DNA from: JALORV01 sp963724365
GTDB taxonomy: Bacteria; Pseudomonadota; Gammaproteobacteria; Burkholderiales; Burkholderiaceae_F
Assembly: GCA_963724365.1 (NCBI GenBank)
Contig: CAVRUR010000014.1
Location: 62,001 to 126,000 of the forward strand
DNA: 64,000 nucleotides
Direction of reading: 5' to 3'
The translations under genes were made by a program, and so were the position numbers. Shown here piece by piece: positions 9,381 through 19,255 of the stretch; positions within the stretch are counted from its first letter, which is position 1; every line of letters starts with the position of its first letter. The notes beneath the pieces were generated by a model. The model did not search any database, was not told the origin of the DNA, and saw only the letters and a program-made list of their open reading frames with translations.

Positions 9381-10782
9381 GCGCACTGATGACGGTGACC
9401 GAACTGGCGCGCGCGGTCGCGGCGCAGGAGGTGCGCGGCGATGGGCGAACCGCGCTTTTCGAGCGTTTCGACCGATACGCGCACGCTGGCACGCGGGCGC
9501 GCTCTTCGTCGCGCTTGCGCGGCGAACGCTTCGATGCCCACGACTATCGTCGAGCGGCGCGCCGAACGCGGTGCCGCCGCGCTGCTGGTCGAGCGCGCGC
9601 TCGATGTCGACCGTGCCGCAGATCATCGTTGCCGACGCCAAGCGCGCGCTCGGGCCGCGGAGCCGCGCAGTGGCGGGCGCGCTTCACGCTGCCGGTGATC
9701 GCGGTGGCGGGCAGCAACGGCAAGACCACGGTCACGCAGATGATCGCGGCGATCCTCGCGCAGGCCCTGGCGAGCGGCATCGGCTGGCCACGCGCGGCAA
9801 CCTGAACAACGAGATCGGCGTGCCGCTGATGCTGTGGCAGCTCGGCACGCAGCACAAGGCGGCCGTGTTCGAACTCGGCATGAACCACCCGGGCGAGATC
9901 GCCTACCTGGCCGAACTGGCGCGGCCGACGGTGGCGCTGGTCAACAACGCGCAGCGCGAACACCAGGAATTCATGCAGTCGGTCGAAGCCACGGCATACG
10001 AGAACGGCGAGGTGATCGCCGCGCTTGCCGCTGTCGACCGAGGGTGTGGCGGTGTTTCCGGCCGACGATCCGTGCGCGCCGATCTGGCGCAAGCTCGCCG
10101 GGCACGCGGCGCGTCATCGACTTCGCGCTCGAGGCGATATGCGGTCGTCACGGCGACCTACGAGTTGACGGCCGACGGTGCGCAAGTTTCGATGGCCACG
10201 CCGGCCGGCGTGATCGAGGCGACGCTGGCCGTCACGGGCGTGCACAACGTGCGCAATGCGCTGGCGGCGACGGCGTGTGCGCTGGCGATCGGCGTCGCGC
10301 CGCGCGCGATCAGTGCCGGCCTGGCAGCGCTTCCGGCCGGTCAGCGGACGCGGCGTGCGGCTGCGCACGCCGCGAAGGCGCATTGCTGATCGACGACAGC
10401 TACAACGCCAACCCGGACTCGGTGCGGGCGGCGATCGACCTGCTGGCCGGCTTCGCCGCGCCGCGCGTGCTGGTGCTGGGCGACATGGGTGAAGTCGGCG
10501 ACCGCGGTCCGGAGTTTCACCGCGAAGTCGGCGCGCTATGCCCGCGAGCGCGGCATCGATGTCGCTGTATGCGCTGGGAACGCATGACACGCGAAACCGT
10601 CGCCGCGTTCGGCGACGGCGGCACGCACTTCGACGACGTCGAGGCGCTGCTCGCCGCACTGACCCGCCACGGCAGTGGCAGGACGACGGTGCTCGTCAAG
10701 GGTTCGCGCTTCATGCGGATGGAACGCGTGGTGCAGGCGTTGACCGAGGCCGAACAGGGCGCAGGCCGCGGGAGCGCACTGA
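9377..10782 (+). CDS. murF: UDP-MurNAc-tripeptide:D-Ala-D-Ala ligase (frameshifted)
   Basis: MurF completes the UDP-MurNAc-pentapeptide. The start MSALMTVTELARAVA overlaps the murE stop. DTRTLARG, the ATP loop AVAGSNGKTTVTQMIAAIL (near 9705), GNLNNEIGVPLMLWQL, FELGMNHPGEI, and the C-terminal LLIDDSYNANPDSVRAAID and VLGDMGEVGD identify the family. The frame changes near 9460, 9640, 9780, 10030, 10110, 10345 and 10525. The stop TGA is immediately followed by the GTG start of mraY, with no spacer. The DSYNANPDS block and the GNLNNEIG block are MurF-specific and separate it from murC, murD and murE. Confidence 0.9.
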
Positions 10783-11940
10783 GTGCTGCTGGAACTTTTC
10801 GAATGGCTGGCGCGCGACATCCGGGCCTTCAACGTCTTCTCCTACCTGACGCTGCGCGCCGTGCTGGCGGCAGCCACGGCGCTGCTGCTCGGGCTCGCGG
10901 CCGGGTCCGCGGGTGATCCGCAGGCTGACCGAACTGAAGATCGGCCAGGCCGTGCGCAACGACGGACCGCAGACGCATCTGGCCAAGACCGGAACGCCGA
11001 CGATGGGTGGCGCGCTGATCCTGATCTCGATCGGCATCACGACGCTGCTGTGGGCGGATCTGTCGAACCGCTTCATCTGGGTCGTGCTGATCGTCACGCT
11101 CGGCTTCGGCTGGATCGGCTGGGTCGACGACTATCGCAAGGTCGTGCATCGCAATCCGAAGGGCATGAGCGCGAAGGAGAAGTACTTCTGGCAGTCGCTG
11201 ATCGGGCTCGGCGCGGCGTTCTACCTCGCGTTCGCGATCGCGGCACCCTACCACCGACAAGGTCTGGGACGCTGATGGTGCTGTGGGTGCAGCAGGGCTT
11301 CTACATCGACCTGCCGCCGCGCTCCGACCTGCTGGTGCCGTTCTTCAAGAACGTGGCCTATCCGCTCGGCGTGTTCGGCTTCGTCGCTCTTTCGTATCTC
11401 GTCATCGTCGGCACCAGCAACGCCGTCAACCTGACCGACGGCCTCGATGGCCTGGCGATCATGCCGACGGTGATGATCGGCGCCGCGCTCGGCGTGTTCG
11501 CCTACGTCATCGGCCGCGCGGACTTCGCGCGCTACCTGCTGTTCCCGTACATCCCGGGGGCCGGCGAACTGGTGATCATCTGCGGCGCGATCGCCGGCGC
11601 GGGGCTGGCGTTCCTCTGGTTCAACGCCTATCCGGCCGAAGTCTTCATGGGCGACGTCGGCGCGCTCGCGCTCGGCGGCGCGCTCGGCACGATCGCGGTG
11701 ATCACGCGGCAGGAGATCGTGCTCTTCATCATGGGCGGCGTGTTCGTCGTCGAGACCGTCTCGGTGATGATGCAGGTCGCCTTCTTCAAGTGGACCAAGG
11801 GCCGGCGCATCTTCCGCATGGCGCCGCTGCACCACCACTTCGAACTGTCGGGGTGGAAAGAGACGCAGGTGGTGGTCCGGTTCTGGATCATCAGCATGAT
11901 GCTGGTGCTGGTCGGTCTTTCCACGTTGAAGATCCGATGA
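10783..11940 (+). CDS. mraY: Phospho-N-acetylmuramoyl-pentapeptide transferase (two frameshifts)
   Basis: MraY transfers phospho-MurNAc-pentapeptide to undecaprenyl phosphate in the inner membrane, making lipid I. The polytopic protein carries GTPTMGGALIL, GWVDDYRKVVHRNPKGM (Asp pair), NLTDGLDGLAIMP, FMGDVGALALGG and the His-rich APLHHHFELSGW loop, all catalytic or substrate-binding elements. Two one-base shifts (near 10905 and 11262) move the central 120 residues to another frame and back, so the outer parts share one frame. The start is a GTG directly after the murF stop. Unusually for a dcw cluster, 180 bases of repeated sequence separate its stop from murD. Confidence 0.93.
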   Translation: MLLELFEWLARDIRAFNVFSYLTLRAVLAAATALLLGLAAGSAGDPQADRTEDRPGRAQRRTADASGQDRNADDGWRADPDLDRHHDAAVGGSVEPLHLGRADRHARLRLDRLGRRLSQGRASQSEGHEREGEVLLAVADRARRGVLPRVRDRGTLPPTRSGTLMVLWVQQGFYIDLPPRSDLLVPFFKNVAYPLGVFGFVALSYLVIVGTSNAVNLTDGLDGLAIMPTVMIGAALGVFAYVIGRADFARYLLFPYIPGAGELVIICGAIAGAGLAFLWFNAYPAEVFMGDVGALALGGALGTIAVITRQEIVLFIMGGVFVVETVSVMMQVAFFKWTKGRRIFRMAPLHHHFELSGWKETQVVVRFWIISMMLVLVGLSTLKIR

Positions 11941-12104
11941 GCGCAGCGCAGAACCGCTTCAAGCAAGCTCGCGCCGCAGGGCGTAGCCCGAAGGCTCGTG
12001 CGCGCAGCGAGAACCGCTCAAGCAAGCTCGCGCCGCAGGGCGCAGCCCGGAGGCTCGTACCCGCGCAGCGCAGAACCGCTTCAAGCAAGCTCGCGCCGCG
12101 GCGC
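11941..12104. repeat. Tandem repeat, about 60-bp period, 2.7 copies
   Basis: Three copies of a unit containing GCAGCGCAGAACCGCTTCAA and AGCAAGCTCGCGCCGCAGGG follow each other at about 11941, 12001 and 12061; the third is cut short. The copies differ at only a few positions. Frames through it are rich in Ala and Arg with no domain, so I treat it as non-coding. It fills the mraY-murD spacer, which is normally only a few bases long. Confidence 0.85.
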
Positions 12105-12120
12105 TTAGTGCGGTGACTCC

Positions 12121-13611
12121 ATGACGCGCCGGCTCTCGTGCTCGGTCTCGGCGGCAGCGGGCTGGCGATGGCGCGCTGGCTGGCGCGGCAGGGCTGGTCG
12201 GTGCGCGTCGCCGACACGCGCGATGCAGCCGCCGCAGCTCGACAGCCCTGCAGCGCGACCTGCCGGCGGCCGAGTTCCATAGCGGCGAATTCACCGAGAC
12301 CTTGCTGGCCGATGTCGAACTCGTCGCGATCTCTCCCGGGCTGTCACCGACGCATCGCGGCGGCGCCGCTGCTCAAGGAGGCGCGCGCGCGCGGGCTGGA
12401 ACTGGTGGGCGAAATCGAACTGTTCGCGCGTGAACTGGCCCGACTCAGGCAGGAGCGTGCCTACGCGCCGCGCGTGCTCGGCGTGACCGGCACCAACGGC
12501 AAGACGACGACGACGCGGCTCACCGGCCTGCTGGTCGAGCGCTGCGGCCGCGCGCGTGGCCGTCGCCGGCAACATCGCCCCGGCGGCACTCGACGAACTG
12601 ACGGCGCGACTCGATGCCGACGATCTTCCGGACGTCTGGGTGCTCGAGCTGTCGAGCTTCCAGCTGCAGACGACCACGAGTCTCGCCTGCGATGCCGCCG
12701 CGGTGCTCAACGTGACGCAGGATCACCTCGACTGGCACGGCTCGATGGAGGCGTACGCCAAGGCGAAGGAACGCATCTTCGCGCCGGCCACCGTGCGCGT
12801 GCTGAACCGCGACGATCCGGTCGTCGCGGCGATGACCGGGCGCAAGGCGACGGTGGTCACCTTCGGCTCCGATGCACCGTCGCAACCCGAGGCGTTCGGC
12901 CTGGTCCGCGACGCCGGCATGACCTGGCTTGCGTGGGCCGAGGACACGAGCCTGCCGACACGGCGGCGCAAGGCGGCCGCCGACCTGCCCGGCGTGCCGC
13001 GCCGAGGTCCACGTGCATCGGCTGATGCCGGTCGACGCGCTGCGCATCCGGGGTCGGCACAACGCACTCAATGCGCTGGCGGCACTGGCGCTCGGACGCG
13101 CGATCGGACTGCCGCTCGCTCCGATGCTGCACGCGTTGCGCGACTACGCCGGGGAGCCGCATCGCGTCGAGCTGATCGCCACGCTGGGCGGGGTCGAGTA
13201 CTACGACGACAGCAAGGGCACGAATGTCGGCGCCACGGTGGCGGCGCTGGACGGACTGGGTGCCGAAGGCCGCAGGCTGGTCGTCATCCTGGGCGGCGAC
13301 GGCAAGGGCCAGGACTTCGCGCCGCTGGCCGCGCCGATGGCGCGCCACGCACGGGCGGCCGTGCTGATCGGGCGCGATGCAGCAGCGATACGTGCGGTGC
13401 TGGCAGATGCCGCAAGCGGTCGAGCTGATCGAAGCCGAGACGCTGCCGGAGGCAGTGCAGCGCGCCGCATCGGCCGCGCAGCAGCGGCGATGCCGTGATT
13501 CTGTCGCCGGCCTGCGCCAGCCTCGACATGTTTCGCGACTACCGCCATCGCGCGGACGTGTTCGTCGATGCCGTGCGCGAACTCGCCGCCGAAGCGGGGC
13601 AGCCATGCTGA
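12121..13611 (+). CDS. murD: UDP-MurNAc-L-alanine:D-glutamate ligase (frameshifted)
   Basis: MurD adds D-glutamate to UDP-MurNAc-L-Ala. The Rossmann start LVLGLGGSGLAMARWLA, the ATP loop VLGVTGTNGKTTTTRLTGLL (near 12475), GNIAPAALDEL, LELSSFQLQTT, LNVTQDHLDWHGSMEAYAKAK, YDDSKGTNVGATVAAL and the C-terminal ILSPACASLDMFRDYRHR identify it. At least six one-base shifts break it, the first within 15 bases of the ATG at 12121, which fits a lost C in CGCC. The final frame ends in a TGA that lies just inside the start of ftsW (ATG at 13605). A tandem repeat precedes it. Confidence 0.9.
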
Positions 13612-14876
13612 AGCGCTGGTTGGACCGGCACTGCGACCAGCCCGATCGGCGCGCGGTCGAGCCGCGTCGTCGACGCGCGGCGGCTCGGTGCTGGCGCTGG
13701 CCGGCCTGGGCGGGGCGCCGCTCTCGACCGCGACGCGCCAGCCTGCCGCTGGTCGACCGCACGCTGATCGGCGTGGTCGCGGCGCTCATCATGATCGGTA
13801 CCGTGATGGTGTATTCGGCGTCGATCTCGCTCGCCGATTCGCCGCGCTTCAACGTCGCGCCGACACACTTCCTGGTGCGACATCTGCTGGCGCTGGGCGA
13901 TCGCCTTCTGCGCGGCGATCGTGGCGTTCCAGGTGCCGATGGCAGACCTGGCAGCGGCTCGCACCGTGGCTCTTCGTCGGCGCGTTCGCTCTGCTGGTGC
14001 TGGTGCTGATCCCCGGCGTCGGCAAGGGCGTCAACGGCGCGAAGCGCTGGATTCCGCTCGGCGTGCTCAACCTGCAGCCGTCGGAACTGATGAAGGTCGC
14101 GTGCGTGCTGTACGCGGCGAACTTCACCGTGCGCAAGCAGGATTACATGCATCACTTCGCCAAGGGCTTCCTGCCGATGGCGATCGTGATGGGCGCGATC
14201 GGCGTGCTGCTGCTGTTGCAGCCCGACCTGGGCGCGTTCGGCGTGATCGTCGCGATCAGCATGGGCATCCTGTTCCTCGGCGGCGTCAACGGCAAGCTGT
14301 TCGCCGGCATCAGCGCGGCGCTGACGCCTGGTGTTCATGCTGGTGATCTGGCTGTCGCCCTGGCGGCGCGAGCGGATCTTCGCCTACCTCGATCCCTGGT
14401 CGGAGGCCAACGCGCTCGGCAAGGCCTACCAGCTGTCGCACTCGCTGATCGCGTTCGGCCGCGGCGAATGGTTCGGCGTCGGCCTCGGCGGCAGCGTCGA
14501 GAAGCTGCACTACCTGCCGGAGGCGCATACGGACTTCATCCTGGCCGTGCTCGGCGAGGAACTCGGGCTCGTCGGCGTGCTGACGGTCGTCGTGCTCTTC
14601 TACTGGCTGATCAAGCGCGCGTTCGAGATCGGCCGCCAGGCGATTGCGCTCGAGCGCACGTTCGCCGGACTGGTGGCGCAGGGCATCGGCTTGTGGATCG
14701 GCGTGCAGGCCTTCATCAACATCGGCGTGGCCACCGGACTGCTGCCGACCAAGGGACTGACGCTGCCGCTGATGAGCTACGGCGGCTCGGCGCTGCTGTC
14801 GACGCTGGTCGCGCTCGCGATCCTGCTGCGGGTCGACAGAGAGAACCGGATCCTGATGCGCGGAGGCCGGACATGA
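13605..14876 (+). CDS. ftsW: Septal peptidoglycan glycosyltransferase FtsW (SEDS family, frameshifted)
   Basis: FtsW polymerises lipid II at the septum with FtsI. It is a polytopic SEDS protein; visible signatures are VVAALIMIGTVMVYSAS (first helix), PGVGKGVNGAKRWIPLG with LQPSELMKVA, LLLLQPDLGAFGVI, GEEFGL-like LGEELGLVGVLT, and SYGGSALLSTLVALAILL. Two shifts (near 13893 and 14325) divide it into three frames, plus possible disturbance in the N-terminal cytoplasmic tail. The start overlaps the end of murD by seven bases. After the stop, 52 bases separate it from murG. Confidence 0.91.
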
Positions 14877-14928
14877 GGCGCCGTCCGTCTCGGAAACGAG
14901 TTCGTCGACCGCAGCGCGAAGGCGGCCG

Positions 14929-16011
14929 ATGAATCACCTCGTCGTCGTCGCCGCCGGCACCGGAGGGCACGTGATGCCCGGCATCGCCGTTGCCGAAGCC
15001 TTGCGCGGACGCGGCTGGTCGGTGAGCTGGCTCGGCACGCAAGGCCGGCATGGAGCGCGGCCTGGTCGAGCGCCACGGCATCGCCTTCGATGCGATCGAC
15101 TTCAGCGGGCTGCGCGGCAAGGGACTGAAGACGCTGCTGCTCGGCGGATTCCTGCTGTTGCGCGCGCTGTGGCAGAGCCGCGCACGTCTGCGTGCGCGCG
15201 CGCCGAAGGTCGTGTTCTCGACCGGCGGCTACGTCGCGGTACCGGCCGGGATGGCGGCCAGCTCGCTCGGCGTGCCGCTGGTGCTGATGAACTCCGACGC
15301 CGACACGCTGCTTTCGACGCGCACTGCTGACGCCACTGGCCGCCGGCGTGCTGTGCGGATTCGATGGCGCGCCGCCGCTGAAGGCGGGTGACAAGGGACT
15401 CGTCACCGGCAATCCGGTGCGAGCCGAAATCGCCGCGATTGCCGTCGCCTGACGCAGCGCTACGCGGGCCGGACGGGCCCGCTCGAACCTGCTGGTCATC
15501 GGCGGCAGCCTCGGAGCACAGGTACTGAACGAAACGGTTCCGGCCGCGCTGGCGCGCATCGCCGATCGAACGTCGTCCGCAGCGTGGTGCACCAGTGCGG
15601 CGCGCAGCATCATCGACGCTGTGCGGGCGCGCCTATCGCCGGCCGGCGTCGACGCCGAGATCGTGCCGTTCATCGACGACATCGCGCAGCGCTATGCCGA
15701 GGCCGATGTCGTGCTGTGCCGCGCCGGCGCGATCACCGTCACGGAACTTGCGGTGGCGGGCGTGCCGAGCATTCTGGTGCCGCTGGTTGTGTCGACGACA
15801 CAGCACCAGCGCACCAACGCCGAGTTCATGGCCAGCAAGGGCGCCGCGCTGCACCTGCCGCAGACCGAGCTGACGGCCGAACGGCTCGCGGAGCCTGCTC
15901 GACGGACTGACCCGCGAGCGACTGCTCGCGATGGCCAACGCCGCGCGCGCGCTCGGGCGTCCCGATGCCACGGCGACCGTGGCCGCCGTGATCGAGAAGG
16001 TGGCCGCATGA
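14929..16011 (+). CDS. murG: UDP-GlcNAc:lipid I N-acetylglucosaminyltransferase (frameshifted)
   Basis: MurG converts lipid I to lipid II on the inner face of the membrane. The glycine-rich AAGTGGHVMPGIAVAEAL at the N-terminus, FSTGGYVAVPAGMAA, VTGNPVRAEI, LLVIGGSLGAQVLNE, PFIDDIAQRYAEADVVLCRAGAITVTELA and STTQHQRTNAEFM (sugar-nucleotide binding) are all typical. Shifts near 15045, 15330, 15440, 15480, 15570 and 15895 break it. The stop TGA overlaps an ATG at 16008 that opens a short imitation of the murC N-terminus; the functional murC probably starts 121 bases later. Confidence 0.9.
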
Positions 16012-16173
16012 AGCACGCGGTCAAGCACATTCACTTCGTCGGCATCGGCGGCCACGTCGGGGGCGGGGCCCCGACGTCCTCGAAGTGCGTTCATGCCGCT
16101 GCCGACCGGACGCGCTCGAGGCCTGCCGATGAAGCACGCCGTCAAACACATTCACTTCGTCGGCATCGGCGGC
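16008..16173 (+). repeat. Duplicated murC start flanking a GC-rich hairpin
   Basis: The 45 bases encoding MKHAVKHIHFVGIGG occur at 16008-16052 and again at 16129-16173 with only two synonymous differences (GCG/GCC and AAG/AAA). The first copy has the usual ATGA overlap with murG but soon runs into sequence unlike MurC; the second continues into MurC. Between them ACGTCGGGG (16054-16062) and CCCCGACGT (16069-16077) form a perfect 9-bp stem. Confidence 0.85.
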
Positions 16174-17531
16174 AGCGGCATGAGCGGCATCGCCGAGGTG
16201 CTGCTGACGCTGGGTTACCGGGTCAGCGGATCGGATGTCGCGAGCAGCTGCGACGACGCGGCGGCTGGCGCAGCTCGGCGCGGCGATCGCGCAGGGCCAC
16301 GCCGCCGAGCACATCGCCGGCGCCGATGCGGTCGTCGTCTCGACCGCGGTGTCGCCGAGCAATCCGGAGGTCATCGCGGCACGTGGCGCGGCGTATCCCG
16401 GTCGTGCCGCGCGCCGTCATGCTGGCCGAACTGATGCGGCTGAAGCAGGGCATCGCGATCGCCGGCACGCACGGCAAGACGACGACGACCAGCCTGGTCG
16501 CCAGCGTGCTCGCCGCCGGCGGGCTGGATCCGACCTTCGTCATCGGCGGCCGGCTGAATTCGGCCGGCGCCAACGCGCGCCTCGGCAGCGGCGAGTACAT
16601 CGTCGTCGAGGCCGACGAGTCCGACGCATCGTTCCTCAACCTGATGCCGGTGATCGCGGTCGTGACGAACATCGACAACGACCACATGGAGACCTACGGC
16701 CACGACTTCTCGCGGCTGAAGCAGGCGTTCATCGAGTTCCTCGGGCCGCCTGCCGTTCTACGGCTCGGCCGTGCTGTGCATCGACGATCCGCACGTGCGC
16801 GACATCCTGCCGTTCGTGTCCAAGCCGGTGCTCAGCTACGGCTTCGCGGCCGAGGCACAGGTGCGCGCGATCGACGCGGTCGCCGACGGCACGCGCATGC
16901 GCTTCACGGTGCTGCGCGAAGGCCAGTCGCCGCTGGCGATCGACGCTGAACCTGCCCGGGACGGCACAACGTCGCCAACGCGCTGGCGGCGATCGCCGTC
17001 GGCACCGAACTCGGCGTGGCGCGATGCCGCGATCGTCGAGGCGCTCGGCCGAATTCACCGGCGTCGGGCGACGCTTTGCGCGGCATGGCGACCTGCCGGC
17101 GCCGCGACGGCGGCACCTACACGCTGATCGACGACTACGGACATCACCCGGTGGAGATGGCGGCGACGATCGCCGCGGCGCGCGGTGCGTTCCCGGGTCG
17201 GCGGCTGGTGCTCGCGTTCCAGCCGCATCGCTACACGCCGGACGCGCGACTGCTTCGAGGACTTCGTCAAGGTGCTGTCGACAACCGATGTGCTGCTGCT
17301 CGCCGAGGTCTATGCCGCCGGTGAAGCGCCGATCGTCGCCGCCGACGGCCGCTCGCTGGCGCGTGCGCTTGCGCGTGGCCGGCAAGGTCGAGCCGATCTT
17401 CGTCGAGACGATCGACGACATGCCGGCAGCGCTTGCACGATGTCGTGCGCGACGGCGATGTCGTGATCACGATGGGCGCCGGTTCGATCGGACAGGTGCC
17501 GGCACGGCTGGCGGGAGGAGGGGCGGAATGA
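16129..17531 (+). CDS. murC: UDP-MurNAc:L-alanine ligase (frameshifted)
   Basis: MurC adds L-alanine to UDP-MurNAc, the first peptide-building step. HIHFVGIGGSGMSGIAEVLL, VVVSTAVSPSNPE, the ATP loop IAGTHGKTTTTSLVASVL (near 16455), VEADESDASFL, VVTNIDNDHMETYG, DDYGHHPVEMAATI and FQPHRYTPDA are all characteristic. Shifts near 16258, 16395, 16750, 16945, 16970, 17050, 17095, 17250, 17370 and 17440 break it, one of the highest densities in the window. I chose ATG 16129 because it is in phase with the glycine-rich loop; the duplicate at 16008 is not. It ends by ATGA overlap with ddl. Confidence 0.9.
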
Positions 17532-18489
17532 GCGCGTCGACGGCCTCCTTCGGCAAGGTCGGCGTGCTGTTCGGCGGCCGTTCGTCCGAGCGCGAGGTGT
17601 CGATCATGTCGGGCACCGGCGTGCTCAACGCGCTGAAGAGCCGCGGCGTCGATGCGCATGCCTTCGATCCCGGCCGTCAGTCGCTGGCCGAGCTCGAGGC
17701 CGCGCGGTTCGATCGCGTGTTCATCGCGCTGCATGGACGCGGCGGCGAGGACGGCACGATCCAGGGCGTGCTCGAGACGCTCGCGGTTCCCTACACCGGC
17801 AGCGGCGTGCAGGCGTCGGCCATCGCGATCGACAAGGAAACGACCAAGCAGATCTGGCTGCAGGCAGGTATCCCGACGCCGGCGCACCGCTCGGGCACGC
17901 CGACGACGGACTGGATGCAGGTCGTCGCCGAACTGGGCGACCAGCTGATCGTCAAGCCGTCGCGCGAAGGGTCGACGATCGGCATCACCAAGGTCACGAC
18001 GCCATGATCGCAACGAACTCGCACTCGCCTACGAGGCGGCGCGCGCAGTACGACGACACGGTGCTGATCGAGCAGCTGATCGTGGGGCGCGAACTGACCT
18101 GCGCAATTCTCGGCGAGGGCGGCGCGGCCGAGGCACTGCCGCTGATCGAGATCCGTGCGCCCGGCGGCGAACTACGACTACCACAGCAAGTACTTCAGCG
18201 ACGACACGAAGTACCTGTGTCCGGCTCCGATCGATGCGGACGTCGCCGAACGCATCAGCGACCTTGTGCCTGCGCGCGTACCGCGCGCTGGGCGCGCGCG
18301 GCTGGGGTCGCGTCGACGTGATGCTGCGCGACGACGGCGCGCCGTTCCTGCTCGAGCTCAACACCTCGCCCGGCATGACCGGCCACTCGCTGGTGCCGAT
18401 GGCGGCGCGGGCCGTCGGCATGAGCTACGAGGATCTGGTGCTGCGCATCCTCGCGACTGGCGACGCTCGATGCGCGGAGGCGCGGATGA
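17528..18489 (+). CDS. ddl: D-alanine-D-alanine ligase (frameshifted)
   Basis: Ddl makes the D-Ala-D-Ala dipeptide used by MurF; it is an ATP-grasp enzyme. VGVLFGGRSSEREVSIMSG, ALHGRGGEDGTIQGVLE, YTGSGVQASAIAIDK, VKPSREGSTIGI, VLIEQLIVGRELTCAIL, YHSKYFSDDTKYLCPAPI, and LELNTSPGMTGHSLVPMAA (Mg-binding Asn and catalytic Ser region) are present. The first 155 residues are in one frame; shifts occur near 18005, 18170, 18265 and just before the stop. Start and stop are ATGA overlaps with murC and ftsQ. This is the ddlB-type copy linked to ftsQAZ. Confidence 0.9.
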
Positions 18490-19255
18490 CTGGCGCGCGG
18501 ATCATGAACATCGCTGCGCTTGGCGGCCGCGCTGATCGCCATCGGTCTGCTGCTGTCGGCCGCGTGCACGCTGGCTCGCGCAGCGCCCGGCGTTCGACTT
18601 CAAGCGCATCGAAGTGCGCGGCGACCTGCAGCATGTCACGGCGGCGTCGATCCGCGCGGCCGATCGCCGGCCGGCTGAAGGGCAACTACTTCACGATGCG
18701 GCTGGACGACGCGCGGCGCCTGCTCGAAACCGTGCCCTGGGTCGCGCAGGCATCGGTGCGGCGGATCTGGCCGAACCGGCTGCAGGTCACGCTGCGCGAA
18801 CATCGCGCGCTGGGTGCGTGGGGCGACGGGCGGCTGCTGTCGGATCGAGGGGAACTGTTCGTCGCCAATGTCGCCGAGGCGGAGATCTTCGGGCCGCTGC
18901 CGGCGTTTGCCGGGCCGGCATGCGTGGCGCGCGAGGTGGCGGCTCGCTATTACGACTTTGCCGCGCAGGTCGCGCGCGCTGTCGCTGGCGATCGACGGCA
19001 TCGACGTGTCGGATCGCCGCTCCTGGTCGCTGCAGGCGAGCGGGCCGGGCATCGCACCGACGACACTCGAACTCGGCCGCGAAGACGGCGCCGGAGCCGC
19101 TGCAGCGGCGCCTGGCCGACGTCGTCGCTGCCTACCCGATGGTCAGTCGCGCGCGTCGGCGGACCGCCGGCACGCATCGACGCGCGCTATGCGAACGGCA
19201 TCGCCGCTTCGTCTGCCGTCGCGTTCCACCGACCCGAAAGCCCGCTGATTCATGA
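18486..19255 (+). CDS. ftsQ: Cell division protein FtsQ (frameshifted)
   Basis: FtsQ is a bitopic protein linking the FtsLB subcomplex to the divisome. After a short cytoplasmic N-terminus there is a membrane helix (ALIAIGLLLSAA), a POTRA domain (FKRIEVRGDLQHVTAASIRA, then GNYFTMRLDDARRLLETVPWVAQASVRRIWPNRLQVTLREHRALG) and the FtsQ beta domain with LLSDRGELFVA. Shifts near 18520, 18590, 18660, 18975 and 19095 interrupt it. Its last residues are in the frame ending TGA at 19253-19255, overlapping the ATG of ftsA. The VPWVAQASVRRIWPN block is diagnostic. Confidence 0.89.

Noticed and set aside
11941..12104. CRISPR array
   Set aside because: The units are directly adjacent with a period of about 60 bp and no unique spacers; no cas genes are present.
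12857..14338. 493-codon minus-strand frame antisense to murD and ftsW
   Set aside because: His/Arg/Gln-rich shadow translation; both strands cannot be coding and the plus-strand motifs are decisive.
16008..16128. Use of the ATG at 16008 as the murC start
   Set aside because: After 15 residues it diverges from MurC and leaves the frame of the glycine-rich nucleotide loop; the ATG at 16129 continues correctly.
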